A stretch of DNA of 9,882 bases from contig DCCQ01000008.1 of assembly GCA_002314195.1 (NCBI GenBank), positions 1-9,882 on the forward strand, in the 5' to 3' direction. Both the position numbers and the translations under genes were made by a program. How positions within the stretch are numbered: the stretch's first letter is position 1; the number at the start of each line of letters is the position of its first letter. The stretch comes from Bacteroidales bacterium UBA1077. Lineage in GTDB: Bacteria > Bacteroidota > Bacteroidia > Bacteroidales > UBA932. Under the pieces are notes generated by a model. That model was not told the DNA's origin. It was given only the letters and a program-made list of their open reading frames with translations, and searched no databases. This document shows, in pieces, positions 1 through 6,122 of the stretch.

Positions 1-26
1 ACATTTCAAACAAATCAAAACAGCTT

Positions 27-494
27 CTAAATGTCTGAAATGGCGGATGAGATTAGTCCTCGGAAAGCCAATCTTTCAGAGCGCCTTGAATATTCTTTCG
101 CCCGCATATAGTTTTTGATCGCGGCATGATAGTCACCGGCATTATGCTGGACAGCGCCGAGGTAGTAACGGGCCATCATTCTGTCATCATCCGAGCCATG
201 ACTCTCATAGTAGTTCACGGCAGGAAGAATGACTGACACATCCGCGGTGTCAATGTGATTTCTATCCAAGGCCATGGTGTAAAGCAACGAATATCTTGCC
301 CGCAGCTGCCTGGATCCCAAAGCGGACGTATCAAGCTGCTCAAGCACGGACAGAGTTCTGCCCGGGTTATCCCAAATAGATTCTTCTGCGATGTCAAGCG
401 CATGGGCGGCATTTTTGTTTTCATAAGAGCAGCAGCAGACCGCCATGGCGAAAATCAACGCGGCACAGGCGTTGAATATCCGGAATAGTCTCAT
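27..494 (-). CDS. N-terminal part of a TPR lipoprotein, probably frameshifted
   Basis: The 155-residue product starts with a basic, hydrophobic leader (residues 1-19) and a Cys run (C20-C22) before SYENK. This suggests a lipoprotein signal peptide, although the lipobox is not canonical (M-A-V before the first Cys). The rest is helical TPR-like sequence: about 30-54, 64-80, and a clear repeat at about 104-136 (ARYYLGAVQHNAGDYHAAI). Known relatives in Bacteroidales are usually several hundred residues long, with more TPRs and often a membrane helix and a C-terminal regulatory region. This one stops at TAG (27-29) in the middle of the next repeat, after LISSAISDI. In the +1 frame the sequence stays open to the window edge and reads RSCFDLFEM, which resembles the expected continuation of the repeat. 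A frameshift (one base gained or two lost near 27-30) is therefore likely; a real short protein is the alternative. The role is unknown. No Bacteroidota promoter box was seen upstream. Confidence 0.7.
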   Translation of the reverse strand: MRLFRIFNACAALIFAMAVCCCSYENKNAAHALDIAEESIWDNPGRTLSVLEQLDTSALGSRQLRARYSLLYTMALDRNHIDTADVSVILPAVNYYESHGSDDDRMMARYYLGAVQHNAGDYHAAIKNYMRAKEYSRRSERLAFRGLISSAISDI

Positions 495-568
495 GGCACG
501 AAAATATGAAAATATCCATGAGGCGAATTACAACGGATGGTTGCATGTTGACAGTTCAGGTTTCATGG

Positions 569-610
569 AACAGAAAAATCCGGTCACTTCGACAAGCTCA
601 GTGACCGGAT
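569..610 (+). repeat. Dispersed palindromic repeat, copy A
   Basis: A perfect 10-bp inverted repeat, ATCCGGTCAC (578-587) and GTGACCGGAT (601-610), encloses the 13-nt core TTCGACAAGCTCA (588-600). The left flank AACAGAAAAATCCGGT (569-584) is shared with copy B, so the repeat unit is longer than the hairpin. It lies in the spacer between the barrel gene and the TPR gene. Confidence 0.75.
573..610 (-). terminator. Rho-independent terminator of the beta-barrel gene, formed by repeat copy A
   Basis: Read on the minus strand, the 10-bp GC-rich stem of copy A lies about 22 nt after the barrel gene's stop codon and is followed at once by five T residues (574-578 on the plus strand are A). This is the geometry of an intrinsic terminator. 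The function is inferred from structure only. Confidence 0.6.
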
Positions 611-632
611 TGATTACTATAGACTTGTGGAA

Positions 633-1241
633 TCAGAAGGCGAAACCAACTCCTACATAGAAAGTGTTTCTGTAAGCCTTAAGATCGTTTTCCCATTCTG
701 GATGCTTTGTCTTGTTCTTTATGCACTTTGTCAGACCAAGATCATAACCGGCTCGCAGCATTATCGCGTCCACGATGACAGCCGAGATTCCAAATCCCCA
801 TTGAGCGTCAAAGTTTTTCAGTGACGGGTATGTCTCCCCTTTGCTGAACATATTTCCACCCAGAGCCATATTGAAACGCGGGCCGGTAAACGCAGCTACA
901 CTGATGTTGGAATCAAACGGAAGCGTATACTTAATGTTAATCGGAACCCGCAGATAATTAGCACGGTAGGACTTGCTGCCAACAGGCAGTTCGGCATCCT
1001 TGCCGTAATGTATGAAATACAATCCCGGCTCGACAGTAAGGCCTTCTATTGTAGAAAAGGCATAGTCATAGTTGACTCCGAAATAGAATCCGGGAACACT
1101 TTCGTCCATGGACTTCTTAGAATCAGCTCCGGAAAGGCTGAAAGATGTGAATCCACCGCCGGCTGTCCATTTCTGGGCATAGGTGTTAGATCCAATAAGC
1201 AGCATCGAGGCTGCAAGCACGATTGTAAAAAACTTTTTCAT
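633..1241 (-). CDS. Outer-membrane beta-barrel protein (PorT-like, PF13568 type)
   Basis: The 202-residue protein has a clear Sec signal peptide (MKKFF, hydrophobic to about residue 17, cleavage likely after TYA at 22). The mature part alternates polar and hydrophobic residues in strand-length stretches separated by short turns: GFYFGVNYDYAF, LTVEPGLYFIHYG, YLRVPINIKYTLPF, ISVAAFTGPRFNMAL, QWGFGISAVI, IMLRAGYDLGL, and the last strand FYVGVGFAF. It ends in Phe, as expected for a protein inserted by the BAM complex. The YLRVPINIKY segment matches the characteristic motif of the small Bacteroidota barrel family PF13568. Such proteins sit in the outer membrane; their individual functions are mostly unknown and no substrate can be named here. 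It appears to be transcribed alone, from the promoter at 1276-1306 to the hairpin at 573-610. Confidence 0.85.
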   Translation of the reverse strand: MKKFFTIVLAASMLLIGSNTYAQKWTAGGGFTSFSLSGADSKKSMDESVPGFYFGVNYDYAFSTIEGLTVEPGLYFIHYGKDAELPVGSKSYRANYLRVPINIKYTLPFDSNISVAAFTGPRFNMALGGNMFSKGETYPSLKNFDAQWGFGISAVIVDAIMLRAGYDLGLTKCIKNKTKHPEWENDLKAYRNTFYVGVGFAF

Positions 1242-1275
1242 ATCCGTAATGCTTTTATTGTTTTCAATCCGAAGT

Positions 1276-1306
1276 CAAAGATACGGTATTTTCTCCATTT
1301 ATGAAA
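1276..1306 (-). promoter_or_regulatory. Bacteroidota-type promoter of the beta-barrel gene
   Basis: On the minus strand TATCTTTG (1276-1283) matches the -7 box TAnnTTTG exactly. After a 19-nt spacer, TTTC (1303-1306) matches the -33 box TTTG at 3 of 4 positions. Transcription would start near 1269, giving a leader of about 28 nt before the ATG at 1241. The same -7 octamer occurs in the promoter at 9824-9854. Confidence 0.5.
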
Positions 1307-1351
1307 AAACAGAATCCGGTTCACAGTGTCACTTCGACAAGCCCAGTGACC
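1304..1351 (+). repeat. Dispersed palindromic repeat, copy B
   Basis: The core TTCGACAAGCCCA (1333-1345) is flanked by the 5-bp stem GTCAC / GTGAC (1328-1332, 1346-1350). The left flank AACAGAATCCGGT matches that of copy A, but copy B carries about 9 extra bases (TCACAGTGT) between flank and stem. On the minus strand a T6 run (1304-1309) lies about 18 nt beyond the stem, so this may be a weak terminator for the protease gene. It abuts the -33 region of the barrel promoter. Confidence 0.65.
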
Positions 1352-1354
1352 ACA

Positions 1355-1392
1355 AACTCAGCGACCAAATGAGTTACATATCGGTCGCTGAG
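1355..1392. repeat. Nested inverted repeats between copies B and C
   Basis: CTCAGCGACC (1357-1366) and GGTCGCTGAG (1383-1392) form a perfect 10-bp inverted repeat with a 16-nt loop. The second arm belongs to repeat copy C, and the first looks like a partial copy. A second short hairpin, AACTCA / TGAGTT (1355-1360, 1370-1375), overlaps it, so the two folds exclude each other. Confidence 0.55.
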
Positions 1393-1406
1393 CCTGTCGA
1401 AGCGCT
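1380..1406 (-). repeat. Dispersed palindromic repeat, copy C (opposite orientation)
   Basis: The core reads TGAGCCTGTCGAA on the plus strand (1389-1401), the reverse complement of the core in A and B with one change. It has a short stem (CGC / GCG). The stretch 1380-1404 matches copy D (4644-4668) at 23 of 25 positions. It lies about 16 nt after the stop codon of the protease gene. Confidence 0.65.
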
Positions 1407-1421
1407 CTTTTCGGAAATCAC

Positions 1422-4400
1422 TTACTTGATCTGGGGAAGTCCGAGATCCTTGAAGGTGCGCGGAGCCGGGGTCTTAGGGAGCGGCTTGCGGTCCTTGATC
1501 TGCAGGAGAGCGGTCTCGATGGCCTTGTCAAGCTGCTGATCCTCACCGGCATATTCCTTAATCGGATCATTGTCAAGCAGGATGTCTGGATCGACTCCGT
1601 GGTTCTCGACGATCCACTGTCCCGTTGCAGCATCGTAGTTCGTGAAGAACGGCACACGCACGTCAGTTCCGTCCATGTAAGGCAGCGAGCCACTGATGCC
1701 CACGATGCCGCCCCAAGTTCTGGTGCCGATCACGGTTCCGAGGTTGTTGGCCTTGAAACTCCACGGGAAGAGGTCACCGTCGGAGGCGGAATATTTGTTG
1801 ATCAGCAGCACCTTAGGTCCGGTGTGCGTTCCCTCCGGGATGGTTCCGTTCTGGTTGGAGTTCCTGTACATCGTCATCCTGTAGACCTTGCGCAAAAGCC
1901 TCTCTATGACCATCGGGGAGATGTTTCCGCCACCGTTGGCGCGGTCGTCGATGATGAGTGCCTCCTTGTCCAACTGCGGATAGTACCAGCGGGCGAACTC
2001 GTTCAGTCCCTCCGGTCCCATGTCAGGAATATAGATGTAGCCGACCTTGCCGCCTGACTTCTCCTCGACAGTGCGGATATTCCTCATCACCCACTCGTAA
2101 TGTTCGAGAGGATATTCATCGGCTATAGGTTTGACGACAACCTTGCGGCCACCGTCTGCGGCAGACTTGTTCACAGTCAGCTCAACGAGCTTGCCAGCCT
2201 TGCCGACAAGGAGTTTGTAGATGTTGTCAACGTCTTTAAGCGACTGACCGTCAATGGCTGTGATGAAGTCTCCCTCTTTAATATTCATCCCTGGTTCGGT
2301 CAACGGGGAACGGAGTTCGCTTCTGTAAACGGCTCCGGAATAGATGTGATCGATCTTGAAATAGCCACTCTTGTCCTTGCTCATCTTGGCTCCGAGAAGT
2401 CCCATCGGAATGCGCTCCGGCTTAGGGTAGTCGCCGGGATTGACGTAGGCGTGGCCGCTGGCGACCTCACCGATCATCCCACCGATAACGTAGTTGAGAT
2501 CCAGACGGGTCTTGACGTAAGGCAGAAGGGCGGCATATTTCTCTTTGACCGCCTTCCAGTCGCGGCCGTGCATGTTCTCAAGATAGTAGCCGTCGCGGAA
2601 CGCTCTCCAGACCTCGTCAAAGATCTGAGGCCACTCCTGGGCGTAGTCAACGGTCGTGTACATGTTGTCGAGGTCGATGGCCTCGCCTCCGCCGACTTTC
2701 GCTGACGGGAAGTTGACGGCTGTCCACTTGCCTTTGGCGGTCGAGAGAGCCTTCTTGTCGCCTGGACGGTAGATGACCATTCCGTCGGAGCACTGTTCGG
2801 ACTTGCCTGTCTCGAAGTCAAACACTTGAGTGCCACGGCCATCCCTATACCAAAGTTTCTTGCCGTCGCTGAAGTACGAGCGTGAGCCACTGATCGGAAG
2901 CTTGATGGTCCTGTCAAGAAGGCCGTCCACGTCAATCTTCACGTCCATGGAGCTCTTGCCGGAAACCTTTGCGTCCTTCTGCTCTTTGGCAGCCTTGCCA
3001 CCTTTAGCCGGCTTCTTATCGGCCTCGGCAGGAGCGGTGTCTTTCTCTGATTCATGAATATTCAAGGACTCGCTGTCGGTCGGAAGCAGCGGAGAAGGAG
3101 TTCCGGAAGCGAGCATCGTCATGTAGACTCCGCTTCTGTCTGTGTAGGCGAAGTTCCACTCGATCCAGCTGTAGATCGGACGGAAGTCGCGGTCGGATGT
3201 GAATATCAAGTACTTGCCATCGGAAGAGAAGGTCGGAGAGCCGGAATCGTACCATTTCTCCGTGACCGGATACTCCTTGCCGGAAGCGAGGTTGTAGACA
3301 TAGACCACGCTCATCTTGTTAGGTGCCGGGCGGCTGTAGGTGAGCCATTTGCTGTCAGGGGAATATTCAACATCCCTTATCTCCTGCTCAGGGCACTGCA
3401 GCACTGTTCTGACGGTCTTGGCAAACGGATCGACCTCAACGATACGGTTCTTGCGGTCAGTGTAGAGGATGTGCCTGCTGTCAGGGCTCCACTGGAGGTC
3501 GCGGATGTAGGTGTCGTTGTCCTTGGTGATCTGGACAGGCTCGCCGCCGGCGGCGACATCGTAGAGGTAAACCTCGGTCTCTCCGGTTCCGTCACCGATG
3601 AAGGCGATGTACTTGCCGTCCGGGCTCCAGTCGGCGCAGCGCTCGTTGGAGCCTGGAGTTTTGGTGATGTTGCGGGTAATGCCCTTTCCGACAGGCACGT
3701 CAAAGACCTCGCCTCTGGCAGTCACGGCCATCCTCTTTCCGTCAGGGGAAAGGCTGAACGATGATCGGCCCTTCTTGCCGACATTCATCCTCTCGGAGCG
3801 GGCATAAACGAGGTCTGAGCCAAGAGTGATGTGAATCTGCTCCGTGGATTTCGTGGTCGGATCCAGTTTGTAGAGGTAACCACCTTTCTCAAACACAACG
3901 AGTTTGCCATTAGTGCTCGGGAACTTCACGTCGTAGTCATCGAAAGATGTCACCTTGGCCGTGGCCTTGGTCTTCGTGTTATAGACGAACAGATTCATCG
4001 TCATGTCGCGGTCGGAAGCGAAGTAGATCTCGTCACCGACCCACATAGGGAATATGTCCTGAGCCGGGTTGTCGGTGATCTTCTCGACTTTCTTGCCGTC
4101 ATATACCCAGACCTCATCGGCCATTCCGCCACGGTAATATTTCCATGTCCTGAACTCCCTCATTACCCGGTTGTAGGCAAGTTTCTTTCCGTCAGGCGAA
4201 TAGGAGCAGAAACCTCCTTCCGGAAGCGGGATCTCCTTCGGCATGCCACCATTGATTGAAACAGTCCAGAGCTTGCCGGAGAAGCCGTCGCCTGTGCGGT
4301 TTCTGAATATGATGTTCTTTCCGTCAGGTGTCCATCCCATCACGATGTTGTTGGGCCCCATCCTGTCGCCAAGGTCATCGCGTCCGTTAGTGGCCGTGTA

Positions 4401-4721
4401 GGTCAAACGTACAGGCTCACCGCCTCTGGCCGGAATGATGTAAACCTCGCGGTTGCCGTCATATTCCCCGGTGAAGGCTATTGTCTTTCCGTCAGGAGAG
4501 TAACGGGCGAACATCTCGTAGCCGATGTGTGAGGTCAAGCGGCGCGCCTCGCCACCTGTCAGCGGTGCCGTGAACAAGTCGCCAGCGTAGGAGAACACCA
4601 CATCCGTACCGTTCGTCGCCGGGAATCGCAGCAGCCTTGCTTCATCGGCCGCTGAGCTTGTCGAAGCGGCTGCTGAAAGCACGATCCCTCCCCAAAGGAG
4701 TGTTAAAAACAATCTCTTCAT
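1422..4721 (-). CDS. Secreted tricorn-type S41 protease with beta-propeller and PDZ domains
   Basis: The 1099-residue product is a bacterial tricorn protease homologue. A signal peptide (MKRLFLTLLWGGIVLS) directs it to the periplasm. About residues 25-545 form beta-propeller blades of WD40/PD40 type, with many SPDGK-like turns (SPDGKTIAFTGE, TPDGKNIIF, SPDGKYIAFIGD). A Lys/Ala-rich linker follows (about 550-593), then a tricorn core with a helical segment, a PDZ domain (about 770-855) and a TSPc catalytic domain. The active-site residues fit the family: His757 in SGHAYV, nucleophile Ser980 in NKYSASDGD, and Glu1039 in VENHGVDPD; GGGNIS supplies the oxyanion region. Gly, not Ser as in archaeal tricorn, directly precedes the His. 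The family breaks down oligopeptides. An in-frame start three codons upstream (MIV) is possible, but MKRLF is the usual signal-peptide start. Residues about 18-25 (AASTSSAA) are encoded by repeat copy D. The gene begins 12 nt after the ATPase gene ends and is probably cotranscribed with it. Confidence 0.92.
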   Translation of the reverse strand: MKRLFLTLLWGGIVLSAAASTSSAADEARLLRFPATNGTDVVFSYAGDLFTAPLTGGEARRLTSHIGYEMFARYSPDGKTIAFTGEYDGNREVYIIPARGGEPVRLTYTATNGRDDLGDRMGPNNIVMGWTPDGKNIIFRNRTGDGFSGKLWTVSINGGMPKEIPLPEGGFCSYSPDGKKLAYNRVMREFRTWKYYRGGMADEVWVYDGKKVEKITDNPAQDIFPMWVGDEIYFASDRDMTMNLFVYNTKTKATAKVTSFDDYDVKFPSTNGKLVVFEKGGYLYKLDPTTKSTEQIHITLGSDLVYARSERMNVGKKGRSSFSLSPDGKRMAVTARGEVFDVPVGKGITRNITKTPGSNERCADWSPDGKYIAFIGDGTGETEVYLYDVAAGGEPVQITKDNDTYIRDLQWSPDSRHILYTDRKNRIVEVDPFAKTVRTVLQCPEQEIRDVEYSPDSKWLTYSRPAPNKMSVVYVYNLASGKEYPVTEKWYDSGSPTFSSDGKYLIFTSDRDFRPIYSWIEWNFAYTDRSGVYMTMLASGTPSPLLPTDSESLNIHESEKDTAPAEADKKPAKGGKAAKEQKDAKVSGKSSMDVKIDVDGLLDRTIKLPISGSRSYFSDGKKLWYRDGRGTQVFDFETGKSEQCSDGMVIYRPGDKKALSTAKGKWTAVNFPSAKVGGGEAIDLDNMYTTVDYAQEWPQIFDEVWRAFRDGYYLENMHGRDWKAVKEKYAALLPYVKTRLDLNYVIGGMIGEVASGHAYVNPGDYPKPERIPMGLLGAKMSKDKSGYFKIDHIYSGAVYRSELRSPLTEPGMNIKEGDFITAIDGQSLKDVDNIYKLLVGKAGKLVELTVNKSAADGGRKVVVKPIADEYPLEHYEWVMRNIRTVEEKSGGKVGYIYIPDMGPEGLNEFARWYYPQLDKEALIIDDRANGGGNISPMVIERLLRKVYRMTMYRNSNQNGTIPEGTHTGPKVLLINKYSASDGDLFPWSFKANNLGTVIGTRTWGGIVGISGSLPYMDGTDVRVPFFTNYDAATGQWIVENHGVDPDILLDNDPIKEYAGEDQQLDKAIETALLQIKDRKPLPKTPAPRTFKDLGLPQIK
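4644..4671 (-). repeat. Dispersed palindromic repeat, copy D, inside the protease coding sequence
   Basis: GCCGC (4648-4652) and GCGGC (4666-4670) flank the 13-nt core TGAGCTTGTCGAA (4653-4665), the exact reverse complement of the core of copy A. It is in frame in the protease gene and encodes A-A-S-T-S-S-A-A around the likely signal peptidase site, with neither a stop codon nor a frameshift. Confidence 0.75.
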
Positions 4722-4733
4722 AACTATCATAAA

Positions 4734-5870
4734 TTATTGAATTTCACGTGTCAGCCAAAGTTTCAGCAGTGGATCCGAAATCGTGTACTCTCTGCCGACC
4801 TTGGTTATAAGATCCATTTCCAGAAGCTGCTTTGTCGCTGATTGAACCGAACTCGCGGACTTCAATCTATGCTTCTTCACAAATGCGGACGTAGTCAGGC
4901 CTTTGGCTACTCCCTCCGAATGAATGGCATATAAAAGTTCCTTCTGCTGCTCTGTAATGAACGAAAGTTGTTCGCGGATGCGTCTGGAACTCTCTTCAAC
5001 AAACCTGTCAGCCATACTGTTCACGAGATCGATGTCCGCCGTACCTCCGGTAGATGTCTCCGCGAACGCATCGTGCATTATCCTTTGCACATAAGCGGTA
5101 ATTCCCTCGAACATATCGTATGCCCTGAGAACTCCCTTTTCCGTGACTATCTTTCCATACCTTGAAAACAGATCTTGTGCAAACCGGACATAAACACTTC
5201 TGTCAATAGGTGCCATACTCAAATTGGTCGCACTCTGATAGAACGGCCTCTTTGCATCCAGAAATATCTGGTCCATAATGCGCCTCTCGCTGCCGGAAAA
5301 TATGAAATTTGAGTTGGACGAGCGCTGAAAATTCGCCCTCAGAAGTGCCTCCACACCCTTCTCGCGATACTTCACGACCTGCTGAAACTCATCAATGACG
5401 ACAATGCAGCGCCAGTCAGCCTTTTCAAGATATTCGAATATTTCCTCAATGGTATATTCCGGGGCCGTGATGTCTCCCAGACGGACGTTGAATGTCGGCA
5501 TTCCGTTCACCGGATCGAACCCGAAACTTCCTTGAAGCGACCTTAGAGTTGAGGCGAAAGACTTCATCAACTTGTCACTATGTCTGGCGACCTTCTTGAA
5601 CACCCCTGAGCCAAGTTCCATTATCAATTCCCGCAGGCTGGATGTGTGCAGGATGTCAACGAATATCACGAAAAACTCATCTTTCAGCCTCTCGTCATCA
5701 AAGCAATGATAAATCAGTTCCGTCTTCCCGACCCTTCTCGGAGAAGTCAGGACAACGTTCTCATGATTTAATATGCACCCTGTCAACCGTTTGGTCTCCA
5801 CATCCCTATCGCAAAAACATTCCGGAGGAATCCTTCCCGCTATAAAGAACGGATTATAGTATTTGTCCAT
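4734..5870 (-). CDS. AAA/STAND-like P-loop ATPase with C-terminal winged helix (PF01637 type)
   Basis: The 378-residue product is a cytoplasmic P-loop ATPase of the archaeal-ATPase-like group common in Bacteroidales. It opens with YYNPFFIAGRIPPECFCDRD, typical of the group. Walker A is SPRRVGKTEL (Lys49), Walker B is IVVIDEFQQ (Asp160, Glu161), and a sensor-like strand FIFSGSERRIM follows, then RPFYQSA. The C-terminal part (about 300-370) reads as a winged helix ending in ISDPLLKLWL. All nucleotide-binding motifs look intact. The cellular role of these proteins is unknown; a link to signalling or mobile elements has been suggested only from domain architecture. The start at 5870 was chosen because the family start fits and GGAAG lies 5 nt upstream. 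An ATG at 5882 and a TTG at 5891 are in frame and add 4 or 7 residues. It ends 12 nt before the protease gene. Confidence 0.85.
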   Translation of the reverse strand: MDKYYNPFFIAGRIPPECFCDRDVETKRLTGCILNHENVVLTSPRRVGKTELIYHCFDDERLKDEFFVIFVDILHTSSLRELIMELGSGVFKKVARHSDKLMKSFASTLRSLQGSFGFDPVNGMPTFNVRLGDITAPEYTIEEIFEYLEKADWRCIVVIDEFQQVVKYREKGVEALLRANFQRSSNSNFIFSGSERRIMDQIFLDAKRPFYQSATNLSMAPIDRSVYVRFAQDLFSRYGKIVTEKGVLRAYDMFEGITAYVQRIMHDAFAETSTGGTADIDLVNSMADRFVEESSRRIREQLSFITEQQKELLYAIHSEGVAKGLTTSAFVKKHRLKSASSVQSATKQLLEMDLITKVGREYTISDPLLKLWLTREIQ

Positions 5871-5911
5871 ATTAGCTTCCATCAATGGCAAATATAGTAA
5901 AAATATTTCAT

Positions 5912-5943
5912 CAAAATTATTTTTATAGAATAATTTTAATAAA
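5912..5943 (-). promoter_or_regulatory. Possible promoter of the ATPase-protease unit
   Basis: On the minus strand TAATTTTG (5912-5919) matches the -7 box TAnnTTTG, with TTTA (5940-5943) 20 nt further upstream as a 3-of-4 match to the -33 box. The predicted start near 5905 gives a 35-nt leader to the ATG at 5870. A second -7 match, TATATTTG (5889-5896), lacks a well-spaced partner. The region is very AT-rich, so chance matches are likely. Confidence 0.3.
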
Positions 5944-6047
5944 ATAAATATATCTACTTAAGACAGGAAACGCCCCCTCTCTAACTAATTTAATATAATT
6001 TTACTTCATATAAATTTATATAAAACACATTGCAACACGCTTTAGGG
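5944..6047. other. AT-rich spacer upstream of the ATPase gene
   Basis: Together with the possible promoter and the terminator, this fills the 252-bp gap between the M3 peptidase and the ATPase. It is rich in A/T (runs such as AAAATAAATATAT) apart from the short block AAACGCCCCCTCTC (about 5969-5982). No open frame, repeat or RNA gene was recognised in it. Confidence 0.5.
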
Positions 6048-6107
6048 CAGAAAAGGCAAATGGCAAATTTTGGTAACGTGCAAAATTCGCCATTTGCCTT
6101 TTTTCTG
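6048..6107 (-). terminator. Strong hairpin terminator after the M3 peptidase gene
   Basis: AAAAGGCAAATGGC (6051-6064) and GCCATTTGCCTTTT (6089-6102) are perfect 14-bp complements. A second stem lies inside the loop (AATTTTG / CAAAATT, loop about 8 nt), making one long hairpin. It begins about 20 nt after the M3 stop codon and ends in TTTT on the minus strand; the plus strand has T6, so it may work in both directions. Confidence 0.75.
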
Positions 6108-6122
6108 ACCTTCTGTCAGCGA

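Noticed and set aside
2100..3764. Long plus-strand open frames (for example 2100-2705 and 3054-3764) opposite the protease gene
   Set aside because: They lie wholly inside a minus-strand gene with clear domains and catalytic residues. Their translations show no recognisable motif and no plausible starts; they are by-products of the codon use of the real gene.
569..4671. The repeated palindrome as a CRISPR array
   Set aside because: The copies are far apart and in both orientations, vary in stem sequence and lack regular spacers. No cas gene is present.
5868..5891. TTG at 5891 as the start of the AAA ATPase
   Set aside because: The ATG at 5870 has a better upstream GGAAG and matches the usual start of the family. 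The extra residues (PLMEAN) add nothing recognisable.
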